Of a DNA stretch of 56,249 bases, positions 15,411-23,789 are shown in pieces. Each line of letters starts with the position of its first letter. Within the stretch, counting starts at the first letter, position 1. The notes beneath the pieces are model-generated. The model ran no database searches and was not told the DNA's origin. It was given only the letters and a program-made list of their open reading frames with translations. Source of the DNA: an uncultured Rhodospirillales bacterium (GTDB taxonomy: Bacteria; Pseudomonadota; Alphaproteobacteria; Kiloniellales; Kiloniellaceae). The translations under genes were made by a program, and so were the position numbers. The stretch spans positions 1-56,249 of the forward strand of contig CAJXUS010000027.1 of NCBI GenBank assembly GCA_913060675.1. The letters run 5' to 3'.

Positions 15411-16250
15411 ATGAGTACCCAAACTAAATCTGAAGTTTTCCGCGATCTTCATTCTAAAGATGGTCTTTTTGTGCTGGCAAATGTTTGGGATATAGGCAGT
15501 GCAAAAATGATGGCGGCGATGGGCTTTCCGGCTCTGGCGACCACCAGTGCAGGGTATGCATTTTCCCAAGGCAAGATTGATTGGGTCGGAGCCTTATCAA
15601 GGGACGAAATACTCCACCATGCCGGCGAATTGCTTCATGCCACGACCCTACCGATCAGTGCGGATCTGGAAGACGGGTATGGAGCGACACCGGAGGAGGT
15701 TGCGAAAACGGTCAAGCTTGCTGGCGAAGTGGGCCTCGCAGGCTGTACCATAGAGGATACAACAGGAAACCATGAATTTCCGATCTATGATTTCGGTCTG
15801 GCAAGAGAGCGAATTGCTGCGGCGGTGGAAGCGGCTAATGCTCTAGATCATCCCTTCATGCTCACGGCACGGGCGGAGAATTATTTGCATGGTCGTCCCG
15901 ACTTGGATGACACGTTAAAACGGCTACAGGCTTTTGATGAGGCTGGTGCAGACGTGCTTTATGCACCGGGTTTACCTGATTTAGAAGCGGTTCGTACGGT
16001 GTGCCGCTCAACAGATAAACCGATCAATGTGGTGGCAGGCATTGGCCTTCCTGGCGTGACCTTGGAAAGTCTCAGAGATGCAGGGGTTAAACGGGTTAGT
16101 TTGGGGAGCGTCCTCGCCCGCACAGCTATTGGTGCTGCGTTGAGTGCAGCCAATGATATCTTGGAAAAAGGGGTTCTAAACGATGCTTTTGGAGCCGCGG
16201 CGACCTTTAGTCATATCGAAGGTTTGATCTCTGCCTCTTCAAGCGATTAG
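15411..16250 (+). CDS. Isocitrate lyase / phosphoenolpyruvate mutase family enzyme
   Basis: 279 residues from the ATG at 15411, chosen because GGAGG lies about ten bases upstream; the longer frame adds 20 residues with no support. The TIM-barrel family features are present: LANVWDIGSAKMMAAMGFPALATTSAG near the start, the metal-binding SADLEDGYG, CTIEDTTG and ARAENY. Members cleave or rearrange C-C or C-P bonds in 2-hydroxy/oxo acids (methylisocitrate lyase, oxaloacetate hydrolase, PEP mutase). This short form is the widespread uncharacterised branch, so no substrate is assigned. Its 3' end overlaps the convergent LysR gene by four bases. Confidence 0.88.
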   Translation: MSTQTKSEVFRDLHSKDGLFVLANVWDIGSAKMMAAMGFPALATTSAGYAFSQGKIDWVGALSRDEILHHAGELLHATTLPISADLEDGYGATPEEVAKTVKLAGEVGLAGCTIEDTTGNHEFPIYDFGLARERIAAAVEAANALDHPFMLTARAENYLHGRPDLDDTLKRLQAFDEAGADVLYAPGLPDLEAVRTVCRSTDKPINVVAGIGLPGVTLESLRDAGVKRVSLGSVLARTAIGAALSAANDILEKGVLNDAFGAAATFSHIEGLISASSSD

Positions 16251-17134
16251 TAAGGTTTGGTAAGCCCTGCGACCCAGTTGCAAAATAAGGTTATGTCTTC
16301 ACGCTTTTCAACGCCTTCGCGGACAATCAGAAAGTGCGATTGTTGTAGGGGGAAGCGGTGTTTAAGCGGGAAGATGAGTAAGCCCGCGTCGATATATTGT
16401 TTGGCAAAGCTTTCTCGAACCATGGTGCTGCCAACCCCTGACATGACGATCTGGAGGGCGACGAGGGATGAGTCAGCTTTAAGCCATTCCGGGGGCATTT
16501 CCAGATCAAGCCCGCAATGCTCTGACAGTTTGATCCAATCGCCTTCTGAGCCAATAATTTGGACGACTTCTGCCTTGGCTATTTTATCAATGGTAAGGTT
16601 ACGGCCAAAGGATGCGGCGAAATCAGGATGGCAGGCTGGCGCGGCATATTCGTGGCCTAGGTGCCAGATATGGGTTTCTTGCCAATTTCCATGGCCGTAG
16701 CGGATATCAATATCGATACTTTCATCATCAAAACGATCCGCCCAAACCGTCGTAGTCAGTTGAACAAAAATATCAGGGTTATCAGCATGAAATTGCGCCA
16801 ATTGCGGGGCCATAATAAGCGCCGCATATGAGATTGATGCCCTGACTTTGATCACACGTTTTTTCTTAGTGCCAAATAACCCCTTTGTAGCGGTTTCCAT
16901 ATCGACAAAAGACTTTCGAATGGGGTGGGCGTAGGCCTGTCCTATATCGGTGAGAACGACGCCCCGAGGCAGGCGCTCAAATAATTGGACCTTTAGGTGC
17001 CCCTCCAGCAATCGGATCTGTTGGCTGACCGCTGCTGGGGTCAGATTTAATTCAGCGGCGGCGGCTGAAAAACTACTGTGTCGTGCCGCAGCTTCAAAGG
17101 CTTTGAGCCAAGTAATGTGGGGTAGATTAGCCAC
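16247..17134 (-). CDS. LysR-family regulator (GcvA-like)
   Basis: 295 residues. N-terminal winged helix: LPHITWLKAFEAAARHSSFSAAAAELNLTPAAVSQQIRLLEGHLKVQLFER, shown in part as the AAAELNLTPAAVSQQ recognition region, matches the GcvA branch. The rest is the periplasmic-binding-protein-like effector domain. It starts at GTG 17134 with AAGG nine bases upstream. It is divergent from the GMC oxidoreductase gene, with a 183-bp gap, so it most likely controls the catabolic genes 17318-21665. Its tail overlaps the preceding convergent gene by four bases. Confidence 0.9.
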   Translation of the reverse strand: MANLPHITWLKAFEAAARHSSFSAAAAELNLTPAAVSQQIRLLEGHLKVQLFERLPRGVVLTDIGQAYAHPIRKSFVDMETATKGLFGTKKKRVIKVRASISYAALIMAPQLAQFHADNPDIFVQLTTTVWADRFDDESIDIDIRYGHGNWQETHIWHLGHEYAAPACHPDFAASFGRNLTIDKIAKAEVVQIIGSEGDWIKLSEHCGLDLEMPPEWLKADSSLVALQIVMSGVGSTMVRESFAKQYIDAGLLIFPLKHRFPLQQSHFLIVREGVEKREDITLFCNWVAGLTKPY

Positions 17135-17317
17135 TGCTTACCTTCAATGAAAATTATGTCTTAGGCTATAAAAGGGTTGTTTGAATTAATCCTAACCGCG
17201 TGCAAATCATTGTGCAACGCCGGGAAATATCGGTGCTACGAAAGATGCTGCGCGAGTAATTTAAACAATTGGGAAATCCGTCGACCTTGTGTCGAGGCTT
17301 TCAAGAGAGCCAGAACG

Positions 17318-18949
17318 ATGATCACAGGAAATTATGATTACATTATCGTGGGTGCCGGATCGGCTGGCTGTGTTTTGGCGAACAAACTCAGCGAAAGTGG
17401 CCGCCATAAGGTGCTGTTGGTTGAGGCAGGGGGGACGGATCGAAAGTTCTGGATCAAAGTTCCGCTTGGTTATGGTTTTACCTTTTCAGACCCCAAAGTG
17501 AACTGGCGCTACAATGCCGAGAACGATCCTGGCTTAAACGGGCGTGGGGCTTACTGGCCCCGGGGTCGGGTCCTTGGCGGATCGAGTTCAATCAATGCCA
17601 TGGCTTATTCCAGAGGCTTGCCTCATGATTTTGAGGATTGGGAAGCCTCCGGAGCCACCGGCTGGAATTGGGGGCAAGTAGAGCAGGCTTATGATGCTCT
17701 TGAGATCAACGATGAGTTTGGGGCCGATGGGAAACGACAGGTTCGGGGGGATGGCGCCCTTTGGGTCAGTGATCTAAGCGACCAGATGCACCCGTTTTCG
17801 CAACGGTTCTTACAGGCCGCGCAAGATATTGGTTGGCCCGTGACGGATAATTTCAATGGGCCTGAAAAAGAAGGCCTTTCTTTGATTCGTAGCACTGTAC
17901 GTAAAGGGTTTCGCTGGTCGTCTGCTGATGCTTTTTTACGACCGGCCAAAAAACGATCAAACCTTCACGTGGTAACAAATGCTCTCGTAGAAAAGGTTAT
18001 CGTTAGCGAAGGACGCGCGACCGGAATTCGGTATCGTATTGGCGATAAGGTCCATGAAGCCCTTGCAACCCGTGAAGTCATCCTTAGTGCCGGAGCGATC
18101 AACTCGCCTCAATTGTTACAACTCTCAGGTATTGGCCCAGTAGAATTGTTGAGACAACATAATATCGGGGTCGAACGAGATCTCTCCCAAGTTGGGCAGG
18201 GCTTACAAGATCATCTTGCAGTATCGCATTTTTATCAGGCGAATGAGCCGACCCTAAACAATAGGCTGGGTAACAAATTCGGTCAGTTATTAGCGGGCAT
18301 GCAATATGTGTTGACCCGACGTGGGCCCTTGAGTGTACCGGTAAATCAGTGTGGCGGTTTCATCCGTTCGGATGTGGCGACAACGGGACCAGATGTTCAG
18401 GTCTATTGTAATCCAGCCTCTTATTCAGTACCCGCCTCGGGCCAGCCAAAAATGGATAAAGAGCCTGGATTTTTACTCAGCGTTCAACCTTGCCGCCCGA
18501 CCAGCCGCGGAGAAATCAACATTGCCTCTGCCAATCCATCCGACGCTCCGATAATTCAACCAAACTCTCTTGCGACAGAACACGATCAATATATGGCTAT
18601 CAGGGCGAGTAAGTTGCTTCAAAAATTAGCAACATCACCGACTATTACCAAGGTCACTCAAAAGCGTGTCGCTCCCGATATCATGACAATGACCGATGCG
18701 GAGTTACTGGATAACTTTCGCGCCCGAGCGGGAACAGTGTTTCATCCTTCTTGCACCTGCCGCATGGGACGTGACGCAACTGATTCCGTGCTGGATGCGC
18801 GCCTGCGGGTCCATGGTATCAGGGGCTTGCGGGTGGTCGATGCCTCGGCTTTTCCGAATGTGACCTCGGGCAATACCAATGCCCCGACGATAATGCTCGC
18901 GAGCAAAGCAGCTAAAATGGTGTTGCAAGACGCAGAAATGTCAGTCTGA
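17318..18949 (+). CDS. GMC-family FAD-dependent oxidoreductase
   Basis: 543 residues from the ATG at 17318; the frame is open 47 codons further up but that part is cysteine-rich and not family-like. FAD dinucleotide fold: YIIVGAGSAGCVLANKLSE. GMC signatures: YWPRGRVLGGSSSINAM and, near the end, FHPSCTCRMG with the catalytic histidine, then SGNTNAPTIMLASKAA. Members oxidise alcohols such as choline, polyols or long-chain alcohols; this is in the choline dehydrogenase/alcohol dehydrogenase branch. It leads a run with an enolase-superfamily enzyme and an aldehyde dehydrogenase, so it probably makes the aldehyde taken by the latter. The specific alcohol cannot be read. Confidence 0.92.
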   Translation: MITGNYDYIIVGAGSAGCVLANKLSESGRHKVLLVEAGGTDRKFWIKVPLGYGFTFSDPKVNWRYNAENDPGLNGRGAYWPRGRVLGGSSSINAMAYSRGLPHDFEDWEASGATGWNWGQVEQAYDALEINDEFGADGKRQVRGDGALWVSDLSDQMHPFSQRFLQAAQDIGWPVTDNFNGPEKEGLSLIRSTVRKGFRWSSADAFLRPAKKRSNLHVVTNALVEKVIVSEGRATGIRYRIGDKVHEALATREVILSAGAINSPQLLQLSGIGPVELLRQHNIGVERDLSQVGQGLQDHLAVSHFYQANEPTLNNRLGNKFGQLLAGMQYVLTRRGPLSVPVNQCGGFIRSDVATTGPDVQVYCNPASYSVPASGQPKMDKEPGFLLSVQPCRPTSRGEINIASANPSDAPIIQPNSLATEHDQYMAIRASKLLQKLATSPTITKVTQKRVAPDIMTMTDAELLDNFRARAGTVFHPSCTCRMGRDATDSVLDARLRVHGIRGLRVVDASAFPNVTSGNTNAPTIMLASKAAKMVLQDAEMSV

Positions 18950-18985
18950 ATAAGAACTTAAAATGACGATGAACAGGAAGATCAA

Positions 18986-20194
18986 ATGCATCTGGAAAAA
19001 ATAGAAACATTTGTCGTAGGTAATCCGCCCCCGCGTCACGGCGGTCGCTATTTCATTTTTGTCCGCTTGACCACGGCTTGTGGCATTTCTGGTGTAGGGG
19101 AGATTTACAACGCCACCTTTGGTCCAGATCTCTGTGCGGCAATGGCACAAGAGGTGTTTGAGCGTCATTTTTCTGGCAGCGATCCCCACCACATTGAAAA
19201 GCTGTGGCGAGAAACTTACGGGGCAGGTTTTACCCAGCGCCCTGATGTCACTGTCATGGGCGTGCTTAGTGGGCTGGAAATGGCGTGTTGGGATATTGTT
19301 GGTAAAGCAGCAGACAAGCCCGTTTATGAGCTTTTGGGCGGTAAAGTCCACGAACGCTTGCGCAGCTATACCTATCTCTATCCCACCACGGGTGATGTCT
19401 ATCCTGATCCAAACGTGCCAAATGTATATAACGATCCAGACATCGCGGCCCAAACCGCTTTGGAGATGGTGGACAAAGGCTTTACCGCGGTAAAGTTCGA
19501 TCCTGCTGGGCCATATACGATCTATGATGGTCACCAACCTCGTCTGGAAGATTTGGAACGCTCTGAGTTGTTCGTAAAGCGCATTCGTGAAGCTGTGGGC
19601 ACCCGCGCTGATCTTTTGTTTGGTACTCATGGTCAGTTCACCGTATCGGGTGCCAAGCGCATGGCACGTCGGCTTGAGCCGTACGATCCACTTTGGTTCG
19701 AAGAACCGATCCCGCCGGAAAATCCAGCTGATATGGCAGAGGTTGCCCGTTTTACGTCTATCCCCATTGCAACGGGTGAGCGGCTTTGTACCAAACATGA
19801 GTTCGCACGACTGCTCGAAGCAGGGGCTGCGTCTATTTTACAAATGGATTTGGGGCGTGTTGGAGGCCTTCTGGAAGCCAAAAAAATTGCTTCTATGGCT
19901 GAAACCAGATCAGCTCAGATTGCACCGCACCTTTATTGTGGACCAGTGGTTGCTGCGGCGAACATCCAGATCGGCACCTGTAGTCCGAACTTTTTGATCC
20001 TTGAATCAATCGGTACTTTCGACGGGCCTTATACTTCGTTCCTGAAAGGCTCGATTACCTGGGAATATGGCTATGTGATCCCCCCAACCGCTCCAGGACT
20101 TGGGGTTGAGCTAGATGATGCGGTTATCGCAGCCAATCCATACACAGGTAAAGAGCTGCATATTGAGATGGCAACTGAAGCCGTCGTACAGTAG
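18986..20194 (+). CDS. Enolase-superfamily (mandelate racemase/muconate lactonizing type) enzyme
   Basis: 402 residues: an N-terminal capping domain (to ~125), then a (beta/alpha)7-beta barrel. Visible active-site elements are K170 (AVKFDP), the GTHGQ loop at 213-217, E239-E240 (WFEEP), E265 (ATGER), D288 and H315 (APHLYCGP); D288/H315 matches the His-Asp dyad of mandelate racemase. The usual first metal-ligand Asp seems replaced by G213 in GTHGQ, leaving H215 as a possible ligand or acid. Such enzymes racemise or dehydrate sugar acids and related compounds. Here it lies 36 bp after the GMC gene and 46 bp before the aldehyde dehydrogenase, so an acid-sugar or polyol route is inferred. Confidence 0.88.
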   Translation: MHLEKIETFVVGNPPPRHGGRYFIFVRLTTACGISGVGEIYNATFGPDLCAAMAQEVFERHFSGSDPHHIEKLWRETYGAGFTQRPDVTVMGVLSGLEMACWDIVGKAADKPVYELLGGKVHERLRSYTYLYPTTGDVYPDPNVPNVYNDPDIAAQTALEMVDKGFTAVKFDPAGPYTIYDGHQPRLEDLERSELFVKRIREAVGTRADLLFGTHGQFTVSGAKRMARRLEPYDPLWFEEPIPPENPADMAEVARFTSIPIATGERLCTKHEFARLLEAGAASILQMDLGRVGGLLEAKKIASMAETRSAQIAPHLYCGPVVAAANIQIGTCSPNFLILESIGTFDGPYTSFLKGSITWEYGYVIPPTAPGLGVELDDAVIAANPYTGKELHIEMATEAVVQ

Positions 20195-20240
20195 CGCAAA
20201 TAATAACTGCCTAAAACCCTAGAAGACGAGATCAAAAGCA

Positions 20241-21665
20241 ATGAAGAACCTGAACAAATTTTATATCGATGGTGCTTGGGTCGATCCACTTACGAGCACG
20301 GTCTTTCCGATCATGAACCCTGCCACTAATTCCCAAATTGGAGAAGTCGCACTGGGCAGCGAAGATGATGTAAATGCGGCTGTTGCTGCAGCCAAGCGAG
20401 CTTTTGAAACTTTTTCAAAAACAACTAAGGCTGAACGTCTCGCGTTATTGGAACGGTTATTAAAAATTGCTAAAGCTCGCAATGAAGAGATGGCCCAGGC
20501 GATTACTGCGGAAATGGGCGCACCGATTTCAATGTCCCGTGATGCTCAGGCCGGTTGTGGTATCGGACATATTCAGAGTTTTATTGATGCTTTGAAATCT
20601 CAGGAAACGCACAAAACTCTTCCTAGTGGGGATGTTCTCATTCGCGAACCTATTGGTGTTTGTGGGTTGATTACGCCTTGGAACTGGCCGATTAACCAAA
20701 TCGCTCAAAAGGTAGTTCCAGCCTTGGCAATCGGGGCGACTTGCGTGTTGAAGCCTTCGGAATATACACCGCTTTCTGCAGAGTTATTTGCTCAAATGGT
20801 AGATGAAGCTGGATACCCGGCGGGGGTATTAAACCTCGTCTATGGGGATGGTGTAACCGTGGGGTCGGCGATGTCACGCCACCCGGATATTGCAATGATG
20901 TCTTTTACAGGATCGACCCGTGCGGGTATTTTGGTATCCAAAGATGCAGCTGAAACTGTGAAACGCGTCACGTTGGAGTTGGGCGGGAAATCACCCAATT
21001 TGGTGTTTGCCGATTGTGATTTGGAAACCCGGGTTAAAGCATCAGTGATGGAGTGTTTTTATAATACGGGGCAGTCTTGTAACGCACCCACCCGCATGTT
21101 GGTAGAACGCAGTTGTTATGAGCGAGCTCTAGTGATTGCCAAGCAAACAGCAGATGCACAAAAAGTTGGAGATCCTTCGCAAGCTGGCGATCATATTGGG
21201 CCGCTCTTTGATAAGCTCCAATATGATCGGGTTCAAACTATGATTGGGGTCGGAATTGACGAAGGTGCGCGTCTCTTGGCAGGCGGATCAGGTAAACCAG
21301 AAGGTCTGGAAGCCGGATGGTACGCCAAGCCAACTATCTTTGCTGATGTGAACAACGACATGCGCATTGCCCGCGAAGAGATTTTTGGTCCTGTTCTGGT
21401 TATTATCCCGTTTGATAGCGAAGACGAAGCCATATCTATCGCAAATGATACTGATTTTGGTCTGGCTGCTTACCTGCAAACCGGGGATGCCGCACGCGCT
21501 ATGCGCGTCTCAGATCAATTGCGTGCTGGGGCTGTCGCTATTAACGGCAAAGGCAGCAACTACGGCTCGCCGTTTGGCGGGTACAAACAATCCGGCAATG
21601 GTCGTGAAGGCGGTGTCTTCGGGCTTGAGGATTATCAGGAGTTAAAGGTGCGCTGTCCTATCTAA
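20241..21665 (+). CDS. Aldehyde dehydrogenase family protein
   Basis: 474 residues, normal family length. Catalytic residues are present: C280 in NTGQSCNAPTRM and E246 in TLELGGK, plus the NAD-site PWNWP and FTGSTRAG. The enzyme oxidises an aldehyde to an acid with NAD(P). It is third in the rightward run behind the GMC oxidoreductase and enolase-superfamily enzyme, with short gaps and no terminator between, so it most likely oxidises the GMC product. AGAAGACGAGA before the ATG serves as the ribosome site. Substrate is unknown. Confidence 0.93.
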   Translation: MKNLNKFYIDGAWVDPLTSTVFPIMNPATNSQIGEVALGSEDDVNAAVAAAKRAFETFSKTTKAERLALLERLLKIAKARNEEMAQAITAEMGAPISMSRDAQAGCGIGHIQSFIDALKSQETHKTLPSGDVLIREPIGVCGLITPWNWPINQIAQKVVPALAIGATCVLKPSEYTPLSAELFAQMVDEAGYPAGVLNLVYGDGVTVGSAMSRHPDIAMMSFTGSTRAGILVSKDAAETVKRVTLELGGKSPNLVFADCDLETRVKASVMECFYNTGQSCNAPTRMLVERSCYERALVIAKQTADAQKVGDPSQAGDHIGPLFDKLQYDRVQTMIGVGIDEGARLLAGGSGKPEGLEAGWYAKPTIFADVNNDMRIAREEIFGPVLVIIPFDSEDEAISIANDTDFGLAAYLQTGDAARAMRVSDQLRAGAVAINGKGSNYGSPFGGYKQSGNGREGGVFGLEDYQELKVRCPI

Positions 21666-21769
21666 ACTTTGTGGGAGTGGGTTGGTTTTTGCTACAAAGT
21701 TATCGTGACATTTCTGGGTGTTAAGCGATAACGATCTTCTAAACAGTGATTACAGGTAAAGTCGTGATC

Positions 21770-22426
21770 TTAATCAGCTGAGTCTGTTTGACGCGGTTTA
21801 ATAAAGCGCCGCGTCAGCAACAGGCCAAAAACCGTGCCGAAAATTGCGAGTGCAGAATCTTTCTGCGCGTCGAATATATCGCCCTGGGTGCCAAGGTAGG
21901 CCATCGCTGCCTCGGGGCTGACGACGATAGCCACGATCCATTCAATGATTTCAAATATAGTGCTTGATGTGGCTATAACGGCGAAGGCTACAAACCCGCT
22001 CAAACGAAATCCGGCACCCATATAACGGAACAAAATTTCACGCGCGGGATAGAAAATGAGGACGCCGAAACAGAAATGAACAATCCGATCGAAATGGTTG
22101 CGATCAAGTGAAAAAGAGTCTTGCAACCAGAAACCAAGCGGGACTTCGGAATAAGTGTAATGGCTTCCCACAGTGTGGAGCATCAGAAATATAGTGATTA
22201 AAATATAGGATAGATCCGATAATGGTCTGGTTCTGTAGAAATAAGAGAGTAGTCCAACAGTCACGAATACAAGTAAGTTTTCGAGGAACCAGTCGAAGCG
22301 GTTCACTGGGGAGATCGCGGCGACCAACCAGACAAGAGCAAAGAGTGTTGCTAGTCCCTGTAACAATCTATTGGACAGGAAGCGGTGCACAACGCGATCT
22401 GATGCAGTGGTCAGCATTGGTTGCAC
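21770..22426 (-). CDS. DUF2238 (YjdF-type) membrane protein
   Basis: 218 residues with about six membrane helices. The conserved core of the family is visible: HTVGSHYTYSEVPLG, DRIVHFCFGVLIFYPAREI and the GDIFDAQKDSALAIFGTVFG motif. The function is unknown in every member; the histidine and acidic residues within the membrane region suggest metal or proton chemistry. It stands alone, about 100 bp past the convergent aldehyde dehydrogenase and 130 bp after the XRE gene on the same strand. Confidence 0.88.
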   Translation of the reverse strand: MQPMLTTASDRVVHRFLSNRLLQGLATLFALVWLVAAISPVNRFDWFLENLLVFVTVGLLSYFYRTRPLSDLSYILITIFLMLHTVGSHYTYSEVPLGFWLQDSFSLDRNHFDRIVHFCFGVLIFYPAREILFRYMGAGFRLSGFVAFAVIATSSTIFEIIEWIVAIVVSPEAAMAYLGTQGDIFDAQKDSALAIFGTVFGLLLTRRFIKPRQTDSAD

Positions 22427-22558
22427 CTGTGACTGTTAATCGGTCGTATCCTCAAGACGAAGTTGCCAATGAGGAGAACTTTATCATTAGGCAATCACAG
22501 GTGCAAATGAAGTGATCTGTCTGCATTCGGAGCAAGATCCGCTGATAAATTTGTTGGT

Positions 22559-23446
22559 TCAGAGCTCGAAATTGAATATATCACTGCCACCAATCACTTG
22601 AGAATTCCCAAGGTACTTTCGGACTTGGGGGTCGATTATTCGTGATTCTGGATCATACAGCCCAACCATTTTAAGGGCTTCTTTTAAATCGGCGTTGGGA
22701 CCAAGGTACTTCCATACTGATTTCGCCATATAGGGATGGCGACGTTGGCTTGAGACGCCAAATGTTACACCACGCATATAGGTGAGACGTGATCTGCTCA
22801 TGGGGTAGAGCACGGTCTCGACAATGGCGTCTTTGGCGAGTTCTTGGTATTCAACGACAAAAATCCGGTTTCCGAGCCAGGCTGCCTGTCCTGCGTATTT
22901 GGAGAGGAAGAGCGTGTTGTCTTCGGGGTCGCGGCAACGTTCGATGGTTTTGCTTTCAACGGTGCCGTTCTTTTCTGTAAGCACGGTCAGCGCACACAAA
23001 ATTTTGCCTTTCCAGCTAAAGGAATGGAAGTAGCTGAGATAGGCACCGAGGTATTTTGACAGGGGGCGGGTTTGACCTTGGAAAGCCTTGGAAAGTGGAC
23101 TATGTGAAAAGCTGGTATTCTTAGATTTCTCCTGACGCTGAGTTATGACGTCGCTCAATTGAAATTCATCGTGCGGGAGGTATAAATCAGCCAGTCTGAC
23201 TTCAAAATAATCACATATTTTGCGCATGTTTTTATGGGAGGGGGTTGAGGTTCCGCTGAGATATTTGCTGAACTGTTGGCGGTTTATTCCCATGGCCCGA
23301 CATGCTTCGGAAACCGAGGCTTCAAAACTACATAATAAGCGCAAGTTTTCACAAAAATCGGGTTCACCGATCTCTGATTTACTGGTTCCAGTTTTACTAG
23401 TTTCGGTTTTACTGGCTTCAGGTTTTACCAACTCAAGAGCTCCCAT
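22559..23446 (-). CDS. XRE-type helix-turn-helix regulator
   Basis: 295 residues. Residues ~32-95 form a Cro/C1-type HTH (SVSEACRAMGINRQQFSKYLSG is the helix pair). The C-terminal ~180 residues are a conserved-looking sensor domain without recognised motifs; it contains paired aromatic and glycine positions (KYLGAYLSYFHSFSWKGKI). The N-terminus (residues ~8-27) is a pentapeptide repeat of the SKTET/SKTGT/SKSEI type encoded by 15-bp direct repeats, so length may vary between strains. Divergent from the peptide-type ABC operon beginning at 23790, which it probably regulates. The start codon lacks a strong ribosome site and could lie a little inside. Confidence 0.82.
   Translation of the reverse strand: MGALELVKPEASKTETSKTGTSKSEIGEPDFCENLRLLCSFEASVSEACRAMGINRQQFSKYLSGTSTPSHKNMRKICDYFEVRLADLYLPHDEFQLSDVITQRQEKSKNTSFSHSPLSKAFQGQTRPLSKYLGAYLSYFHSFSWKGKILCALTVLTEKNGTVESKTIERCRDPEDNTLFLSKYAGQAAWLGNRIFVVEYQELAKDAIVETVLYPMSRSRLTYMRGVTFGVSSQRRHPYMAKSVWKYLGPNADLKEALKMVGLYDPESRIIDPQVRKYLGNSQVIGGSDIFNFEL
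23375..23430. repeat. 15-bp tandem repeat in the XRE gene
   Basis: TTTACT recurs at 23378, 23393 and 23408, exactly 15 bp apart, with a degenerate TTTACC at 23424. The units code on the minus strand for SKTET-like pentapeptides at the protein N-terminus. Because 15 is a multiple of three, unit gain or loss would keep the frame. Confidence 0.75.
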
Positions 23447-23789
23447 TTGTAAATCTGTTCACTTTTCGGCTCCAGTTAATTGCTTCTACGGCCAACTTGT
23501 GAGCTCTGGAAGTTATTTATTTTTGCTTTGTAACACGTATTCTTGAAAATCTTAAGCTACTTTAAGCGAATTTAGCTAAAGAAAGCAAAAAGTAGCGCTC
23601 ATGTGCGAAATTGTCTTTAAAAATGAGCCGAGTCACTCTTGTTCTCAAGGGTGAAGAACGTTGGACCAGAGGTATACGAAATATCCAGGCGAAACACCCG
23701 TCAGAAACATCAATCAATTAGATCCATAACAGGGGTCTTTAACAGGGCAGCCATTTTATTGGACATCCGTTCTCAGGGAGTGAGTACAA
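23447..23789. other. Divergent promoter region of XRE gene and ABC operon
   Basis: No gene is seen. The stretch should hold both promoters. Around 23550-23590 there are related TTAAGC/TTTAGC words (CTTAAGCTACTTTAAGC) that could be operator half-sites for the XRE regulator, but the symmetry is imperfect. Confidence 0.45.

Noticed and set aside
18941..19798. 285-residue minus-strand open frame
   Set aside because: Antisense to the enolase-superfamily gene; composition and lack of any domain show it is a shadow frame.
23375..23430. CRISPR-like repeat array
   Set aside because: Units are 15 bp without spacers and lie inside a coding sequence; this is a tandem repeat. The gabT leader repeat was rejected as CRISPR for the same reason.
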